Of a DNA stretch of 59,580 nucleotides, positions 16,571 through 25,861 are shown piece after piece. The DNA comes from Desulfobacteraceae bacterium UBA5616 (GTDB lineage Bacteria; Desulfobacterota; Desulfobacteria; Desulfobacterales; UBA5616), in the NCBI GenBank assembly GCA_002423615.1, contig DIKO01000006.1:1-59580 (forward strand), read 5' to 3'. The notes beneath the pieces are model-generated. The model worked only from the letters and a program-made list of their open reading frames with translations. It ran no database searches and was not told where the DNA came from. Each line of letters starts with the position of its first letter. The stretch's first letter is position 1. The position numbers were made by a program, and so were the translations under genes.

Positions 16571-16846
16571 ATGCGATTTTTTGAACTGTTGAACCTCCGG
16601 CATGTCGTGCTGTACCTGTTTCCCGCCCTGATCGGGATCCTTCTGCTGGCCACGGCCCTGGGGTTCTCTTATTTCAGGACGAAAAATTCGGAAAAGCGGT
16701 TCCGGGAAATTCTGTATCACTATCCTGACGACACCAGCGACCGGAACGCGCCTTTCCCCCTTTTTATGACACTGACGATTATCGGTACCCTGGTGTGGGG
16801 CGTGGCCTACATCCTGGCCATGGGCGCATGGGGGGTCAGGATATAA
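16571..16846 (+). CDS. Small membrane protein resembling the CcoP N-terminal anchor
   Basis: The 91-residue protein has two membrane helices (about 10-33 and 62-85). The stretch D-R-N-A-P-F-P-L-F-M-T-L-T-I-I-G-T-L-V-W-G-V-A-Y resembles the short anchor of CcoP, where N-P-L-P-R-W-W precedes the helix. It has no Cys and therefore no heme, so it could be a heme-less CcoP remnant holding the second CcoO heme domain in place. That role is inference. It lies between ccoS and orf75 in the same operon. Confidence 0.6.
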   Translation: MRFFELLNLRHVVLYLFPALIGILLLATALGFSYFRTKNSEKRFREILYHYPDDTSDRNAPFPLFMTLTIIGTLVWGVAYILAMGAWGVRI

Positions 16847-16847
16847 C

Positions 16848-17075
16848 ATGGAACCTGAAACGCCCGAAGAATCCGCAGGAACCACCTGGCTGGTCGTCCT
16901 TTTCTGCATCGGGATTGTCCTGCTTCAGGGCTTTTTCGCTTTTTTCCATGTCGGGGACAAGGGCCCCCCGGACTGGGATTACCGTACGGTCCCGGATGTC
17001 CCGGGCCAGTCGCCCTACGCCGTGTATGAAACGCTTCCCTACGGCCAGCACGTTCGGGGTGAAAAAGGGGAGTAA
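16848..17075 (+). CDS. Small single-helix membrane protein of unknown function
   Basis: The 75-residue product has one membrane helix (about 13-34) and a periplasmic-looking tail with P-P-D-W-D-Y-R-T-V-P-D-V-P-G-Q-S-P-Y. It begins one base after the preceding stop and is clearly part of the respiratory operon. I do not recognise the family. It may be a small oxidase or complex III accessory subunit. Confidence 0.6.
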   Translation: MEPETPEESAGTTWLVVLFCIGIVLLQGFFAFFHVGDKGPPDWDYRTVPDVPGQSPYAVYETLPYGQHVRGEKGE

Positions 17076-17094
17076 TGGGGAGTAAAGGGACTAG

Positions 17095-17628
17095 ATGAAG
17101 AAAACCGTTTTCGGCATCCTTCTGTTGTTCTTTCTGCCGTATGGTGCATGGCAGGGGCTGAACCTGTTCGATGACCGGTTCCCCTTCGGCCGGATGTGGG
17201 AAACCCCCGCCGTCCGGCCGCATGAGGAGGTTATGCTGGTGATGGAAGAGGGAAGTGTTCCGGTGTCACAGGCGGAGGAACGCTTCAGGACCACCCCGGA
17301 CAACCTTCTTGCTTCCCCTTATCCCGGGAATGAAAATGCGGTTGCCCGTCAGGGCGAGGCGTTGTATTTCACCTTCTGCGCTCCGTGTCATGGGGTCGAC
17401 CTGGACGGCAACGGCACCGTCGGTCAGAGCTTTTCACCCCTTCCCACTGATTTGAGGAGCCGGAAGGTCATGGCGCTTTCAGACGGATTCCTGTTCAAAC
17501 GCATCAGCTACGGCAACCCGCCCGATGGCCGGCAGCCTCCCCTGGCCACGACCATCGATGTTTCCGACCGGTGGAAAATCATCGCCTTTATTCGAAGTGC
17601 CGGCGCCTGGGAAGCGGATTCCCCGTGA
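17095..17628 (+). CDS. actE: Alternative complex III monoheme cytochrome ActE
   Basis: The 177-residue exported cytochrome has one heme site, CAPCH. The N-terminal M-W-E-T-P-A-V-R-P-H-E-E followed by E-G-S-V-P-V is typical of ActE, as is the late D-R-W-K-I-I-A-F-I-R. ActE accepts electrons from the multiheme ActA and can hand them to an oxidase. Its separation from the other act genes by four oxidase genes is unusual and suggests the two complexes are built together. The stop codon overlaps the GTG of ccoI. Confidence 0.82.
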   Translation: MKKTVFGILLLFFLPYGAWQGLNLFDDRFPFGRMWETPAVRPHEEVMLVMEEGSVPVSQAEERFRTTPDNLLASPYPGNENAVARQGEALYFTFCAPCHGVDLDGNGTVGQSFSPLPTDLRSRKVMALSDGFLFKRISYGNPPDGRQPPLATTIDVSDRWKIIAFIRSAGAWEADSP

Positions 17629-20087
17629 CGGTTTCAACATCCTGCGATCTGTGCGGTCTTTTTGCCGGCCGCAGACCCCTGATGCACACGGCGCCGGACG
17701 GGCGCACCTACCGGTTCTGCTGCAGGGGATGCCGGCAGGTGTTCATCATGCTGATGGAGATGGCCGAAGGGCCGGATCCGTCCGCCTTCAGGGAAACCGA
17801 GGTGTTTCGGCACTGCCTTGAAATCGGCATCATCCCCCGCACTGAAGCCGAGGCCGCCGAATTCCGGGAAAAAAACGAAACCGCGGAACCCCGCATGATC
17901 CCGGAGGGCGGTCATTTTCTGCCCCTTGACCTTCAGATTTCCGACATGTGGTGCCCTGTCTGCGCCTGGTATATCGAAGCAGCCCTTTCCGGAATTCCCG
18001 GGATTGCCGCGGTTGCCTGTAATTTCTCCACGGACCGGCTGACCCTGACCTATGACCCGGTTCAAACCGCTCCCGCAACCATCATCCGGTCCATCCAGAG
18101 GCTGGGTTACCGGGCTTTTGTTCCCGGAGACGGGACCCTTGAAAAGGAAAACCGGAAGGCCTTTATCCGGCTGGTGGTGTCGGCCCTGTTCACCATGAAT
18201 GTGATGATGCTGTCATTTTCGCTTTACTCCGGCTTCTTTATCGATCTTCCCGGGGGAGCGGCGGCGATGATCTCGTGGCCTGTTTTTGTCATGGCCTCCC
18301 TGGTCGTATTTTACGGGGGATGGCCCGTCATCCGGAAGACCTGGGCCGGGATCAAATCTTTTGCCTTCAGCATGGAAACCCTGGTCTTTGCCGGCGCTTT
18401 TTCCGCCTATTTTTACAGCGTTTATCATCTTCTGACGGGAAGCATCCACCTGTATTTCGACACCGCCTCCATGTTGATCACCCTGGTGCTTCTGGGAAAA
18501 ATGCTGGAACGGAAGGCCAGGAACCGGATCACTGAAACCCAGGAACGGTTTTTATCCGTGATTCCCGGAAAAGCCCGGATTTTCAGCAGGCTTTATCCCA
18601 ACGGAAAGTATGTCCCCGTTGAAGCACTTCGCAGGGACGATGTTTTCGGTGTTGAGGCCGGAGAAGTACTGGCGGCGGATGGAACCGTCCTGGTCGGCAG
18701 GGGAAGGGTGGACGAATCCCTGATGACCGGTGAGGCGGAAAAGGTTCAAAAAGGCCCCGGAGATCGCCTCCTGTCCGGGACCCGGGTTGTGGACGGGGTG
18801 TTCAGGGTCCGCACCCATGCCGTGGGAGGTCAGTCTGTTTTAGGACAGATGGCTCAAATCATGAGAGCTGCCGCAGATCGAAAAACAACCCTGGAAGGCC
18901 CCACGGAAAAGGCCCTCCAGTGGTTTGTCCCCCTGGTGGTTCTGCTCGCCGCGGGTACCGGGCTTTATTGCGGGTTCGCCGGTTTTTCCGCAAAGGACGC
19001 GATCATGAGGGCCATCACCGTAATGGTCATATCATGCCCCTGCGCCCTGGGTATCGCCATTCCCCTGGCCAGGGTGGCCGGTGTCGCAGCCTGCGCAAAA
19101 AACGGGATCCTGGTCCGGAATTTTTCATCCTTTGAGCAGGTCTCAAAAATCGATACCATCGTACTGGACAAAACCGGAACCGTCACCCGGGGAGACTGGA
19201 AACTGCTGGATGTGGTTTCACTCGGCGGCATGACCCGGGACCGGGCCCTTTCCCTTGCCGCCGTCCTGGAAGAAGGTTCCGATCATGCGGTTGCCGGCGC
19301 AATCAAGGAAATTGCCGGCCCGCCACGGCAACATGACATCACCATCGAGGATATCGTCCATCATCCCCGGGGGGTTTCCGCCAGGATCGGGGAAACGGAG
19401 ATCAGGTTCGGTTCAGCCGGATTTATGGAAGGGAACCTGTCCGGAAACGGATTTTCGGTGATGGGCGGTTCCTTTTTCGATGAAGAACCGACTTCGAGGG
19501 TCTTCCTGAGTCTTGATCAAGAGATTTGCGCGGGGTTCATTTTCGGAGACGCCGTCAAAAAGAACGCCCGGGAAACCATCGCGAAGTTTAAAGGGATGGG
19601 GCTGGAGGTGTATCTGATCTCCGGGGATGAAGACGGCGTTACACGGAAAGTGGCTGAAAAACTCGGCATCCGGGTTTCCCTGGGCGGAAAAACCCCGGTG
19701 GAGAAGGCCCGCTTCATATCGGATCTGCAGAACAGGGGCCGTCTGGTCGCCATGGTGGGAGACGGCATCAATGATGCGCCGGCCATGGCCGGGGCGGATC
19801 TGGCCGTGGGGATTCACGGGAACAACCCCTTGTTAAAGGAAACGGCGGATATCACGCTCATGAGGAAAGACCCGGGCCAACTGCTGGATTTTTATTTTCT
19901 GGCAGAAAAGGTCCGGAAAAAAATAAGGCAGAATTTCTGGTTTTCGGTCTGTTATAATGCCGTCGGCATTCCTGTGGCCATGGCGGGGATGTTGACCCCC
20001 ATTATCGCCGTGTGCGCGATGCTGGCCGGCAGTCTCACCGTCATCGGCAATACCCTTGCCCTGGTGCGAAAGACGACCCGCGTTTAA
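17625..20087 (+). CDS. ccoI: Copper-exporting P1B-type ATPase CcoI
   Basis: This 820-residue heavy-metal P-type ATPase has an N-terminal Cys-rich metal-binding region (CDLC and CCRGC), an HMA-like domain with WCPVC (110-113), the membrane CPC motif (471-473), the phosphorylation site DKTGT (515-519) and GDGINDAP (712-719). CcoI/CopA2-type pumps export copper used to build the CuB centre of cbb3 oxidases, and the gene ends the oxidase operon as expected. The GTG at 17625 overlaps the actE stop (GTGA). Upstream in-frame codons would extend into actE and were rejected. Confidence 0.92.
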   Translation: MTVSTSCDLCGLFAGRRPLMHTAPDGRTYRFCCRGCRQVFIMLMEMAEGPDPSAFRETEVFRHCLEIGIIPRTEAEAAEFREKNETAEPRMIPEGGHFLPLDLQISDMWCPVCAWYIEAALSGIPGIAAVACNFSTDRLTLTYDPVQTAPATIIRSIQRLGYRAFVPGDGTLEKENRKAFIRLVVSALFTMNVMMLSFSLYSGFFIDLPGGAAAMISWPVFVMASLVVFYGGWPVIRKTWAGIKSFAFSMETLVFAGAFSAYFYSVYHLLTGSIHLYFDTASMLITLVLLGKMLERKARNRITETQERFLSVIPGKARIFSRLYPNGKYVPVEALRRDDVFGVEAGEVLAADGTVLVGRGRVDESLMTGEAEKVQKGPGDRLLSGTRVVDGVFRVRTHAVGGQSVLGQMAQIMRAAADRKTTLEGPTEKALQWFVPLVVLLAAGTGLYCGFAGFSAKDAIMRAITVMVISCPCALGIAIPLARVAGVAACAKNGILVRNFSSFEQVSKIDTIVLDKTGTVTRGDWKLLDVVSLGGMTRDRALSLAAVLEEGSDHAVAGAIKEIAGPPRQHDITIEDIVHHPRGVSARIGETEIRFGSAGFMEGNLSGNGFSVMGGSFFDEEPTSRVFLSLDQEICAGFIFGDAVKKNARETIAKFKGMGLEVYLISGDEDGVTRKVAEKLGIRVSLGGKTPVEKARFISDLQNRGRLVAMVGDGINDAPAMAGADLAVGIHGNNPLLKETADITLMRKDPGQLLDFYFLAEKVRKKIRQNFWFSVCYNAVGIPVAMAGMLTPIIAVCAMLAGSLTVIGNTLALVRKTTRV

Positions 20088-20100
20088 GCAAACGGCCTTT

Positions 20101-20430
20101 TCAGATCTGCCGGTTCAGGTATTCCCTTATGCTCACCCGGGTTTTTTCATCGCACTGGATCAGAACCCGTTTGTTCCGGCCGGTCTCTCCCGAGATGATG
20201 GAAACGGCGGTTTTGGGGATTTTGAAAAGCCCGGCCAAAAACTCCCGGCACATTTTATTGGCGGCGCCCTCCACCGGCGGGGCCGTCAGCTTTATTTTAA
20301 GCGCCTCGCCGTGTATCCCCTCGATCCTGTTCCGGGATGCCCGGGGCTGAATGAAAAGGGTCAGCACCAGGCCCAGGGGATGCTCCGCCAGAAAAACAGG
20401 CCCGGTTTCACGGGCATGGCTCCCCGTCAT
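20101..20430 (-). CDS. DUF167 / YggU family protein
   Basis: This 109-residue protein has the DUF167 signature: Q-P-R-A-S-R-N-R-I-E-G, then L-K-I-K-L-T-A-P-P-V-E-G-A-A-N-K, and S-G-E-T-G-R-N-K-R-V-L-I. The family is widespread and small, and its function is not established. Its start overlaps the thrH stop codon (ATGA), making it the last gene of the alaC-hom-thrH operon. It converges with ccoI across a 13-base gap. Confidence 0.88.
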   Translation of the reverse strand: MTGSHARETGPVFLAEHPLGLVLTLFIQPRASRNRIEGIHGEALKIKLTAPPVEGAANKMCREFLAGLFKIPKTAVSIISGETGRNKRVLIQCDEKTRVSIREYLNRQI

Positions 20431-21059
20431 GGCCGGGTATCGAGCGTTTCCGGGGTGGACAATATTTTTCCGATGATGTGCTCTATTTCCCGGTATTGGG
20501 TGGTTACGGGCAGTTCCGGATATTCGTCGATGACGTTTTGAGGGGGCCTGAAAAGGATTCCGGTGTCCGCGGATTGCAGCATGCTGATGTCGTTATAGGA
20601 ATCCCCCATGGCGATGATGTTGAAATTCAGGCTCTTCAAGGCCTCCACGGTTTTCTTCTTGCCGTCTTTCTGCCGGAGACGATACCCGGAAATGGTGCCG
20701 TCCGGGTCAACGACAAGGGAATTGCAGAAAAGGGTGGGGCGCCCGAGTTTTTCCATGAGGGGTCCGGCAAACTGGACAAAGGTGTCCGACACCACGATCA
20801 ACTGGGTCCGGGACCTGACCCTGTCGAGAAAATCCAGGGCCCCGGCCAGGGGGTCCATGGCGGCGATGACCGCGGTGATGTTCCGGAGTTTAAGGCCATG
20901 CGCCTTCAGAAGGGCGATGCGCCGCTTCATCAGGACATCATAATCCGAAATGTCCCGGGTGGTGAGCCTGAGTTCTTCAATGCCGGTTTTTTCGGCCACG
21001 CCGATCCATATTTCGGGGACGAACACCCCCTCCAGATCCGAACAGACAATATGCATCAT
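20427..21059 (-). CDS. thrH: ThrH: phosphoserine phosphatase / homoserine phosphotransferase
   Basis: The 210-residue HAD-family enzyme has the nucleophile motif D-L-E-G-V-F near residue 8, V-V-S-D-T-F-V-Q-F (motif II) and M-G-D-S-Y-N-D-I-S-M-L (motif IV). This pattern is specific for ThrH, which dephosphorylates phosphoserine and can transfer the phosphate to homoserine. It sits directly downstream of homoserine dehydrogenase, so the operon could supply both serine and phosphohomoserine for threonine synthesis. Confidence 0.9.
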   Translation of the reverse strand: MMHIVCSDLEGVFVPEIWIGVAEKTGIEELRLTTRDISDYDVLMKRRIALLKAHGLKLRNITAVIAAMDPLAGALDFLDRVRSRTQLIVVSDTFVQFAGPLMEKLGRPTLFCNSLVVDPDGTISGYRLRQKDGKKKTVEALKSLNFNIIAMGDSYNDISMLQSADTGILFRPPQNVIDEYPELPVTTQYREIEHIIGKILSTPETLDTRP

Positions 21060-21082
21060 GCTGATTCCATCTCCTTTTGAAC

Positions 21083-22399
21083 TTAATCCTCGTAATCCAC
21101 ATCTTCAATACGCACCAGAACCGGTTTGTCCGTTACGACGGAGAGATGGTAGATCTCGTTTAATGCCTGCTGCACCCGGGATTCCCTGGCCAGGTGGGTT
21201 AACATGACGATGGGCACCGAGCCTTCGGATTTTCTGCCCTTCTGATGAACGGATTTCAAACTGATATCATGGTCTCCCAGTATTCCGGATATTTTTGACA
21301 GAACCCCGGGGCGGTCTGCGGCGGCGAAGCGGAAATAATAGGGCGTGATAATTTCATCGATGGGCAGAACGGGCAGTTTTTTCATATGCCCGGGTTGAAA
21401 GGCGAGCAGGGGAATCCTTCCCGTGGAGCCGGTTAAAAGATTCCGGGAAATATCGGCGATATCGCCCACCACGGCGCTGGCTGTGGGCAGCATGCCCGCT
21501 CCGTGCCCGTAAAGCATCATGTCCCCCACCATGTCGCCTGAAATGGTAATGGCGTTCAGCGATCCGTTCACGTTGGAGAGGGGGTTTGAAAACGGGATCA
21601 TGGTGGGATGAACCCTGGCCTCGACCGCGCCGTTGGTTTTTTTGCCGATGGCCAGCAGTTTGATGCGATAGCCGAATTCCTGGGCCAGTTCGATGTCCAG
21701 AAGGGTGATGGGGGTTATCCCCTCCACGTAAATGTCTTCCAGGTTGATGTGGCACCCGAAGGCCAGGGAAGCGATGATGGCGAGCTTATGCGCCGTATCG
21801 TGCCCCTCGATATCCAGGGTGGGGTCGGCCTCGGCGAAGCCGTTCTTCCGGGCATCATTCAGCGCCGTCTCATAGGGTGTTTTGTCATCCGAAATTTTGG
21901 ACAGAATGTAGTTGCAGGTGCCGTTTAATATGCCGGTCATGGCCAGGATCCGGTTTCCCACCAGGGACTCTCTCAGGGACTTGATGATGGGCATGCAGCC
22001 CCCGACGCTGGCCTCGAAGGCCAGGTCCACACCCTTGGCCTGGGCCGCCCGGACCAGTTCGTTGCCGCAGGTGGCCAGAAGGGCTTTGTTGGCCGTGACG
22101 ATCTGTTTTCCCCGGTCGATGGCCTTGAGGATAAAGTCCTTGGCGATGTTCAGGCCGCCGATCATTTCAACGATGATGTGGATATCCGGGTCATCGATGA
22201 CACCGGCGGCATCCCGGGTCAGAACCCCTTCCGCAAACCGGATGCCCCTGTCCGTCGTGATGTCGATATCCGCGACCTTTTTTAAGCTCAGGTCGGCGCC
22301 CACCCGTCTGGCGATGAGATCCCTGTTTTCCAGAAGCACCCTGGCCACGCCGGTTCCCACCGTGCCGCATCCGAGCAAGCCGATATTGATAGATTTCAT
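21083..22399 (-). CDS. hom: Homoserine dehydrogenase
   Basis: The 438-residue enzyme has an N-terminal NAD(P)-binding G-L-L-G-C-G-T-V-G-T-G, the substrate region N-G-T-C-N-Y-I-L-S and G-F-A-E-A-D-P-T-L-D-I-E-G-H-D, and a C-terminal ACT domain (from about residue 350, D-R-P-G-V-L-S-K-I). It makes homoserine from aspartate semialdehyde on the path to threonine and methionine. The ACT domain suggests threonine feedback. It is flanked by alaC upstream and thrH downstream on the same strand. Confidence 0.95.
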   Translation of the reverse strand: MKSINIGLLGCGTVGTGVARVLLENRDLIARRVGADLSLKKVADIDITTDRGIRFAEGVLTRDAAGVIDDPDIHIIVEMIGGLNIAKDFILKAIDRGKQIVTANKALLATCGNELVRAAQAKGVDLAFEASVGGCMPIIKSLRESLVGNRILAMTGILNGTCNYILSKISDDKTPYETALNDARKNGFAEADPTLDIEGHDTAHKLAIIASLAFGCHINLEDIYVEGITPITLLDIELAQEFGYRIKLLAIGKKTNGAVEARVHPTMIPFSNPLSNVNGSLNAITISGDMVGDMMLYGHGAGMLPTASAVVGDIADISRNLLTGSTGRIPLLAFQPGHMKKLPVLPIDEIITPYYFRFAAADRPGVLSKISGILGDHDISLKSVHQKGRKSEGSVPIVMLTHLARESRVQQALNEIYHLSVVTDKPVLVRIEDVDYED

Positions 22400-22445
22400 T
22401 CAGTCGGTCCTTGATTTGAGAGTGAAGCGCCGGCGACCTTCACCA

Positions 22446-23612
22446 TCACATGATTTTTCGAATTCCCCGGATGGCCTGGTTGATGCGCATGTTGTTTTCG
22501 ATGAGGGCGAACCGGACGAAGTTGTCGCCGTACTCACCGAACCCCAGGCCCGGCGAGACCGCCACCTGGGCTTCACGGATGAGGAATTTGGAAAATTCCA
22601 CGGACCCCATGTGTTGAAACTGTTCGGGTATTTTCGCCCACACGAACATGGTTCCTTTGGGGCTTTCAACAGGCCATCCCACCCGGTTCAAGCCGGTGAT
22701 CAACGCGTCTCTTCTTTGTTTATAGGTCTGCCGGATTTCTTCCACGCAGTCCTGGGGCCCGTTCAGGGCGATGATGGAAGCGATCTGGACGGGTTGAAAG
22801 ATTCCGTAATCCAGGTAGCTCTTGATGCGCTGGAGGGCGGCGATGGTTTCGGGGTTGCCCACGCAGAAACCGACCCGCCAGCCGGCCATGTTGTAGCTCT
22901 TGGACAGGGAGAAAAATTCCACGCCCACATCTTTGGCGCCTTTGGCCTGCATCATGCTGGGGGCCGTGTACCCGTCAAACACCAGGTCCGCGTAGGCAAA
23001 GTCGTGGATGACCATGATATCGTGCTCCTTGGCGAAATCCACGATTTTCTGGAAAAAATCCAGGTCCACCACTTCGGTGGTGGGATTATGGGGGAAACTG
23101 ATCATCAGAACTTTGGGCCTCGGCCAGGTCTGTTTGGTGGCATTCAGCAGGTTTTCGAAAAAATCGCAGTCCGGTCCCATGGGAATGCCGCGAACATCCC
23201 CTCCGGCGATAATGGAGGAATAGGGGTGGATGGGATAAGTCGGGTTGGGCGTGAAAACCACATCCCCCGGCCTGATGGTCACCAGGATCAAATGGGAAAT
23301 TCCCTCTTTGACGCCGATGGTGACGATGGCTTCTTTGTCGGGATCGATGTCCACATCGAACCGGCGTTTATACCACGCCGAGATGGCCATCCGGAGTTTG
23401 GTGATGCCCCTTGAGGCGGAATACCGGTGGTTGTGAGATTTCCGGGAAGCTTCAACCAGCTTGTCCACAATATGTTGGGGGGTCCCCAGGTCCGGATTGC
23501 CCATGCCCAGATCTATGATGTCCACGCCGGCCCTTCTGGCGTTCATTTTAATTTCCGTTACCGTTGCAAAGACATAAGGCGGCAGACGGTCGAGTCTTGC
23601 GAATTTTGTCAT
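22446..23612 (-). CDS. alaC: Class I/II aminotransferase, AlaC-type alanine transaminase
   Basis: This 388-residue PLP enzyme of fold type I carries the PLP lysine in S-L-S-K-S-Y-N-M-A-G-W-R, and N-P-T-Y-P-I-H and S-F-P-H-N-P-T-T. The start M-T-K-F-A-R-L-D-R-L-P-P-Y-V-F matches AlaC-like enzymes that interconvert pyruvate and alanine, though related enzymes use other amino acids. It heads the minus-strand amino acid operon, 46 bases upstream of hom. Confidence 0.85.
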   Translation of the reverse strand: MTKFARLDRLPPYVFATVTEIKMNARRAGVDIIDLGMGNPDLGTPQHIVDKLVEASRKSHNHRYSASRGITKLRMAISAWYKRRFDVDIDPDKEAIVTIGVKEGISHLILVTIRPGDVVFTPNPTYPIHPYSSIIAGGDVRGIPMGPDCDFFENLLNATKQTWPRPKVLMISFPHNPTTEVVDLDFFQKIVDFAKEHDIMVIHDFAYADLVFDGYTAPSMMQAKGAKDVGVEFFSLSKSYNMAGWRVGFCVGNPETIAALQRIKSYLDYGIFQPVQIASIIALNGPQDCVEEIRQTYKQRRDALITGLNRVGWPVESPKGTMFVWAKIPEQFQHMGSVEFSKFLIREAQVAVSPGLGFGEYGDNFVRFALIENNMRINQAIRGIRKIM

Positions 23613-23731
23613 CGGTTTTCCTTAATACTGTCAACAATGGTGGATACGACGCCTGCACTCTGAAAAAAGCGTCAGAATGTGGATATCGAACCTAATTACA
23701 ATACGATGGCGGCAATGTCAAAAAATATGTT

Positions 23732-23760
23732 TTGACTTTTGGGGCTCTTCAGTTTAATTT
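23732..23760 (+). promoter_or_regulatory. Possible purM promoter
   Basis: TTGACT (23732-23737) is followed after 17 bases by TAATTT (23755-23760), in the 203-base AT-rich gap between the divergent alaC and purM genes. The -10 match is weak, so this is only a candidate. Confidence 0.3.
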
Positions 23761-23815
23761 TTTATTTTTATAGACCATACAGCACGAGGGATAAAAGAGA
23801 TTAGGGGAATATTTC

Positions 23816-24859
23816 ATGGCTGATTCTTTGACCTACGCCGATGCCGGGGTGAATATCGACAAGGCAAACCGTTTTATAGATGAAATCAAAAAAATCGCCA
23901 AAAAGACCCACAGCAGCGCTGTTATCGGCGACATCGGCGGGTTCGGCGGGCTTTTTTCACTTCAGGTGGAAAATTATGAACGTCCCGTACTGGTCAGTTC
24001 AACCGACGGCGTGGGAACCAAGCTGAAAATCGCCATCATGATGGACAAGCATGACACCATCGGTATCGATCTGGTGGCCATGTGTGTGAACGATATCGCC
24101 GTACAGGGTGCCAAACCGCTTTTCTTCCTCGATTATCTGGCCATGGGCAGGCTGGATACCGACATTGCAAGCCGGGTTATCAAAGGCATCGGGGACGGCT
24201 GCAAGGAAGCCGGATGTGCCCTGATCGGCGGCGAAACCGCTGAAATGCCGGGCATGTATAATGAAAAGGATTATGACCTGGCCGGTTTTACCGTAGGGAT
24301 CGTGGATAACAGCAAAATCATCGACGGGTCCATGATCCATGTGGGGAACAAGATCGTGGGCATCTCTTCTTCCGGCCTTCACAGCAATGGATATTCTCTG
24401 GTGAGAAAGATCTGCTTCGACCTTCTGAAGTTGACGACGGATGCGCACATTCCCGAGCTGGGGTGCTCTCTGGGAGAGGAGCTTCTGCGGCCCACCCTTA
24501 TCTATTCGGACCTGATCCATGGCCTTTTAAGGGATCTTCCCCTTAACGGCCTCGCCCATATCACCGGCGGCGGCATAACCGATAACCTGCTTCGCATTAT
24601 CCCCGGGGCCTGCCGGGTGGTCATGAAAAAGTACAGCTGGGAAGTTCCGCCGATTTTTTCCTTTCTGCAGAAGGCCGGCCGCATTTCCGAACCGGAAATG
24701 ATGAGAACCTTCAACAACGGCATCGGGCTTATCGCCGTCATACCGGATTCCGCTGTGGAAGACATTATGAACCGCTGCTCCGCCAAGGGCATTAAAGCGT
24801 TTGTGATGGGGGAGATCCTGGAAGAGAAAAAATCCGGTGAAAGGCTTGCCTGGGAGTAG
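23816..24859 (+). CDS. purM: Phosphoribosylformylglycinamidine cyclo-ligase
   Basis: The 347-residue enzyme begins L-T-Y-A-D-A-G-V-N-I-D, the PurM hallmark, and has S-T-D-G-V-G-T-K-L-K, G-I-D-L-V-A-M-C-V-N-D and G-G-E-T-A-E-M-P-G. It closes the imidazole ring in the fifth step of purine synthesis, an ATP-using reaction in the cytoplasm. tsaD begins on the base after its stop codon, so the two are co-translated. Confidence 0.96.
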   Translation: MADSLTYADAGVNIDKANRFIDEIKKIAKKTHSSAVIGDIGGFGGLFSLQVENYERPVLVSSTDGVGTKLKIAIMMDKHDTIGIDLVAMCVNDIAVQGAKPLFFLDYLAMGRLDTDIASRVIKGIGDGCKEAGCALIGGETAEMPGMYNEKDYDLAGFTVGIVDNSKIIDGSMIHVGNKIVGISSSGLHSNGYSLVRKICFDLLKLTTDAHIPELGCSLGEELLRPTLIYSDLIHGLLRDLPLNGLAHITGGGITDNLLRIIPGACRVVMKKYSWEVPPIFSFLQKAGRISEPEMMRTFNNGIGLIAVIPDSAVEDIMNRCSAKGIKAFVMGEILEEKKSGERLAWE

Positions 24860-25849
24860 ATGATCGTACTGGGCATAGAAACCTCATGTGATGAAACCGC
24901 CGCCGCAGTGGTGGTGGATGGTCGGCGGATACTGTCTTCCGTGGTGGCGTCCCAGATTGAAATTCATCATCCCTATGGCGGGGTTGTGCCGGAACTCGCC
25001 TCCCGCAAGCACCTGGAGGCCGTTGTCCCGGTCGTCATGGAAGCCATCCGCAAGGCCCAAATGGAACCCGGAAAACTCGATGCCGTTGCGGTCACCCAGG
25101 GCCCCGGGCTTATCGGGGCGCTGCTGGTGGGCTTCAATTTCGCACGGGCCTTCGCGTTTTCACTGGGCATCCCCTATATCGGCGTCAACCATCTGGAAGG
25201 TCACATCAACTCGGTTTTTCTGGAACCCGACCCGCCGTCCTTCCCGTTTGTCTCGCTGTTGTCTTCCGGCGGCCATACGGGCATATATTATGTGACCTCC
25301 CACACGTCCATGGAATTAATGGGGCAGACCCGGGATGACGCCGCAGGTGAAGCATTTGACAAGGTGGCCAAGATGCTGGGCCTGGGATACCCCGGAGGGG
25401 CCGTAATCAGCCAATCGGCAAGGCAGGGGGATCCTGGGAGGATTGCTTTTCCAAGGCCCTATCTGGACAAGTCCGGCTTTGATTTCAGTTTCAGCGGCAT
25501 AAAAACATCGGTGATGCGGTATGTCCAGACCCATCCTGAAACCCGAAAAGAAGATCTCCCCCATATCGCCGCAGGTTTTCAGGAGGCGGTGGTGGATGTT
25601 CTGGTTTACAAGATCAAAAGGGCCGCCGAATATCGAAACTGCCGGAATCTTTGCGTTGTCGGCGGGGTCGCGGCCAATGAGCGGCTCAGAGCCAGGCTTC
25701 GGAAAGACGCAGGGGATCTGAAAATATATCTCCCCTCGCCTTCCTTTTGCGGGGACAATGCGGCGATGATAGCCGCCGCGGGATATCACCGCCTGTCCAA
25801 TGATATGTTTTCAGGGCCCCGGGATGATGTCTATTCCAGGGTTGCATAG
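24860..25849 (+). CDS. tsaD: tRNA N6-adenosine threonylcarbamoyltransferase
   Basis: The 329-residue TsaD/Kae1/Gcp protein starts with G-I-E-T-S-C-D-E-T-A-A-A-V and has the metal-binding H-L-E-G-H, the S-G-G-H-T-G loop and V-V-G-G-V-A-A-N near the end. With TsaB and TsaE it installs t6A37 on ANN-decoding tRNAs. It directly follows purM (TAGATG). Confidence 0.95.
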   Translation: MIVLGIETSCDETAAAVVVDGRRILSSVVASQIEIHHPYGGVVPELASRKHLEAVVPVVMEAIRKAQMEPGKLDAVAVTQGPGLIGALLVGFNFARAFAFSLGIPYIGVNHLEGHINSVFLEPDPPSFPFVSLLSSGGHTGIYYVTSHTSMELMGQTRDDAAGEAFDKVAKMLGLGYPGGAVISQSARQGDPGRIAFPRPYLDKSGFDFSFSGIKTSVMRYVQTHPETRKEDLPHIAAGFQEAVVDVLVYKIKRAAEYRNCRNLCVVGGVAANERLRARLRKDAGDLKIYLPSPSFCGDNAAMIAAAGYHRLSNDMFSGPRDDVYSRVA

Positions 25850-25861
25850 TTCAAAACCCGC

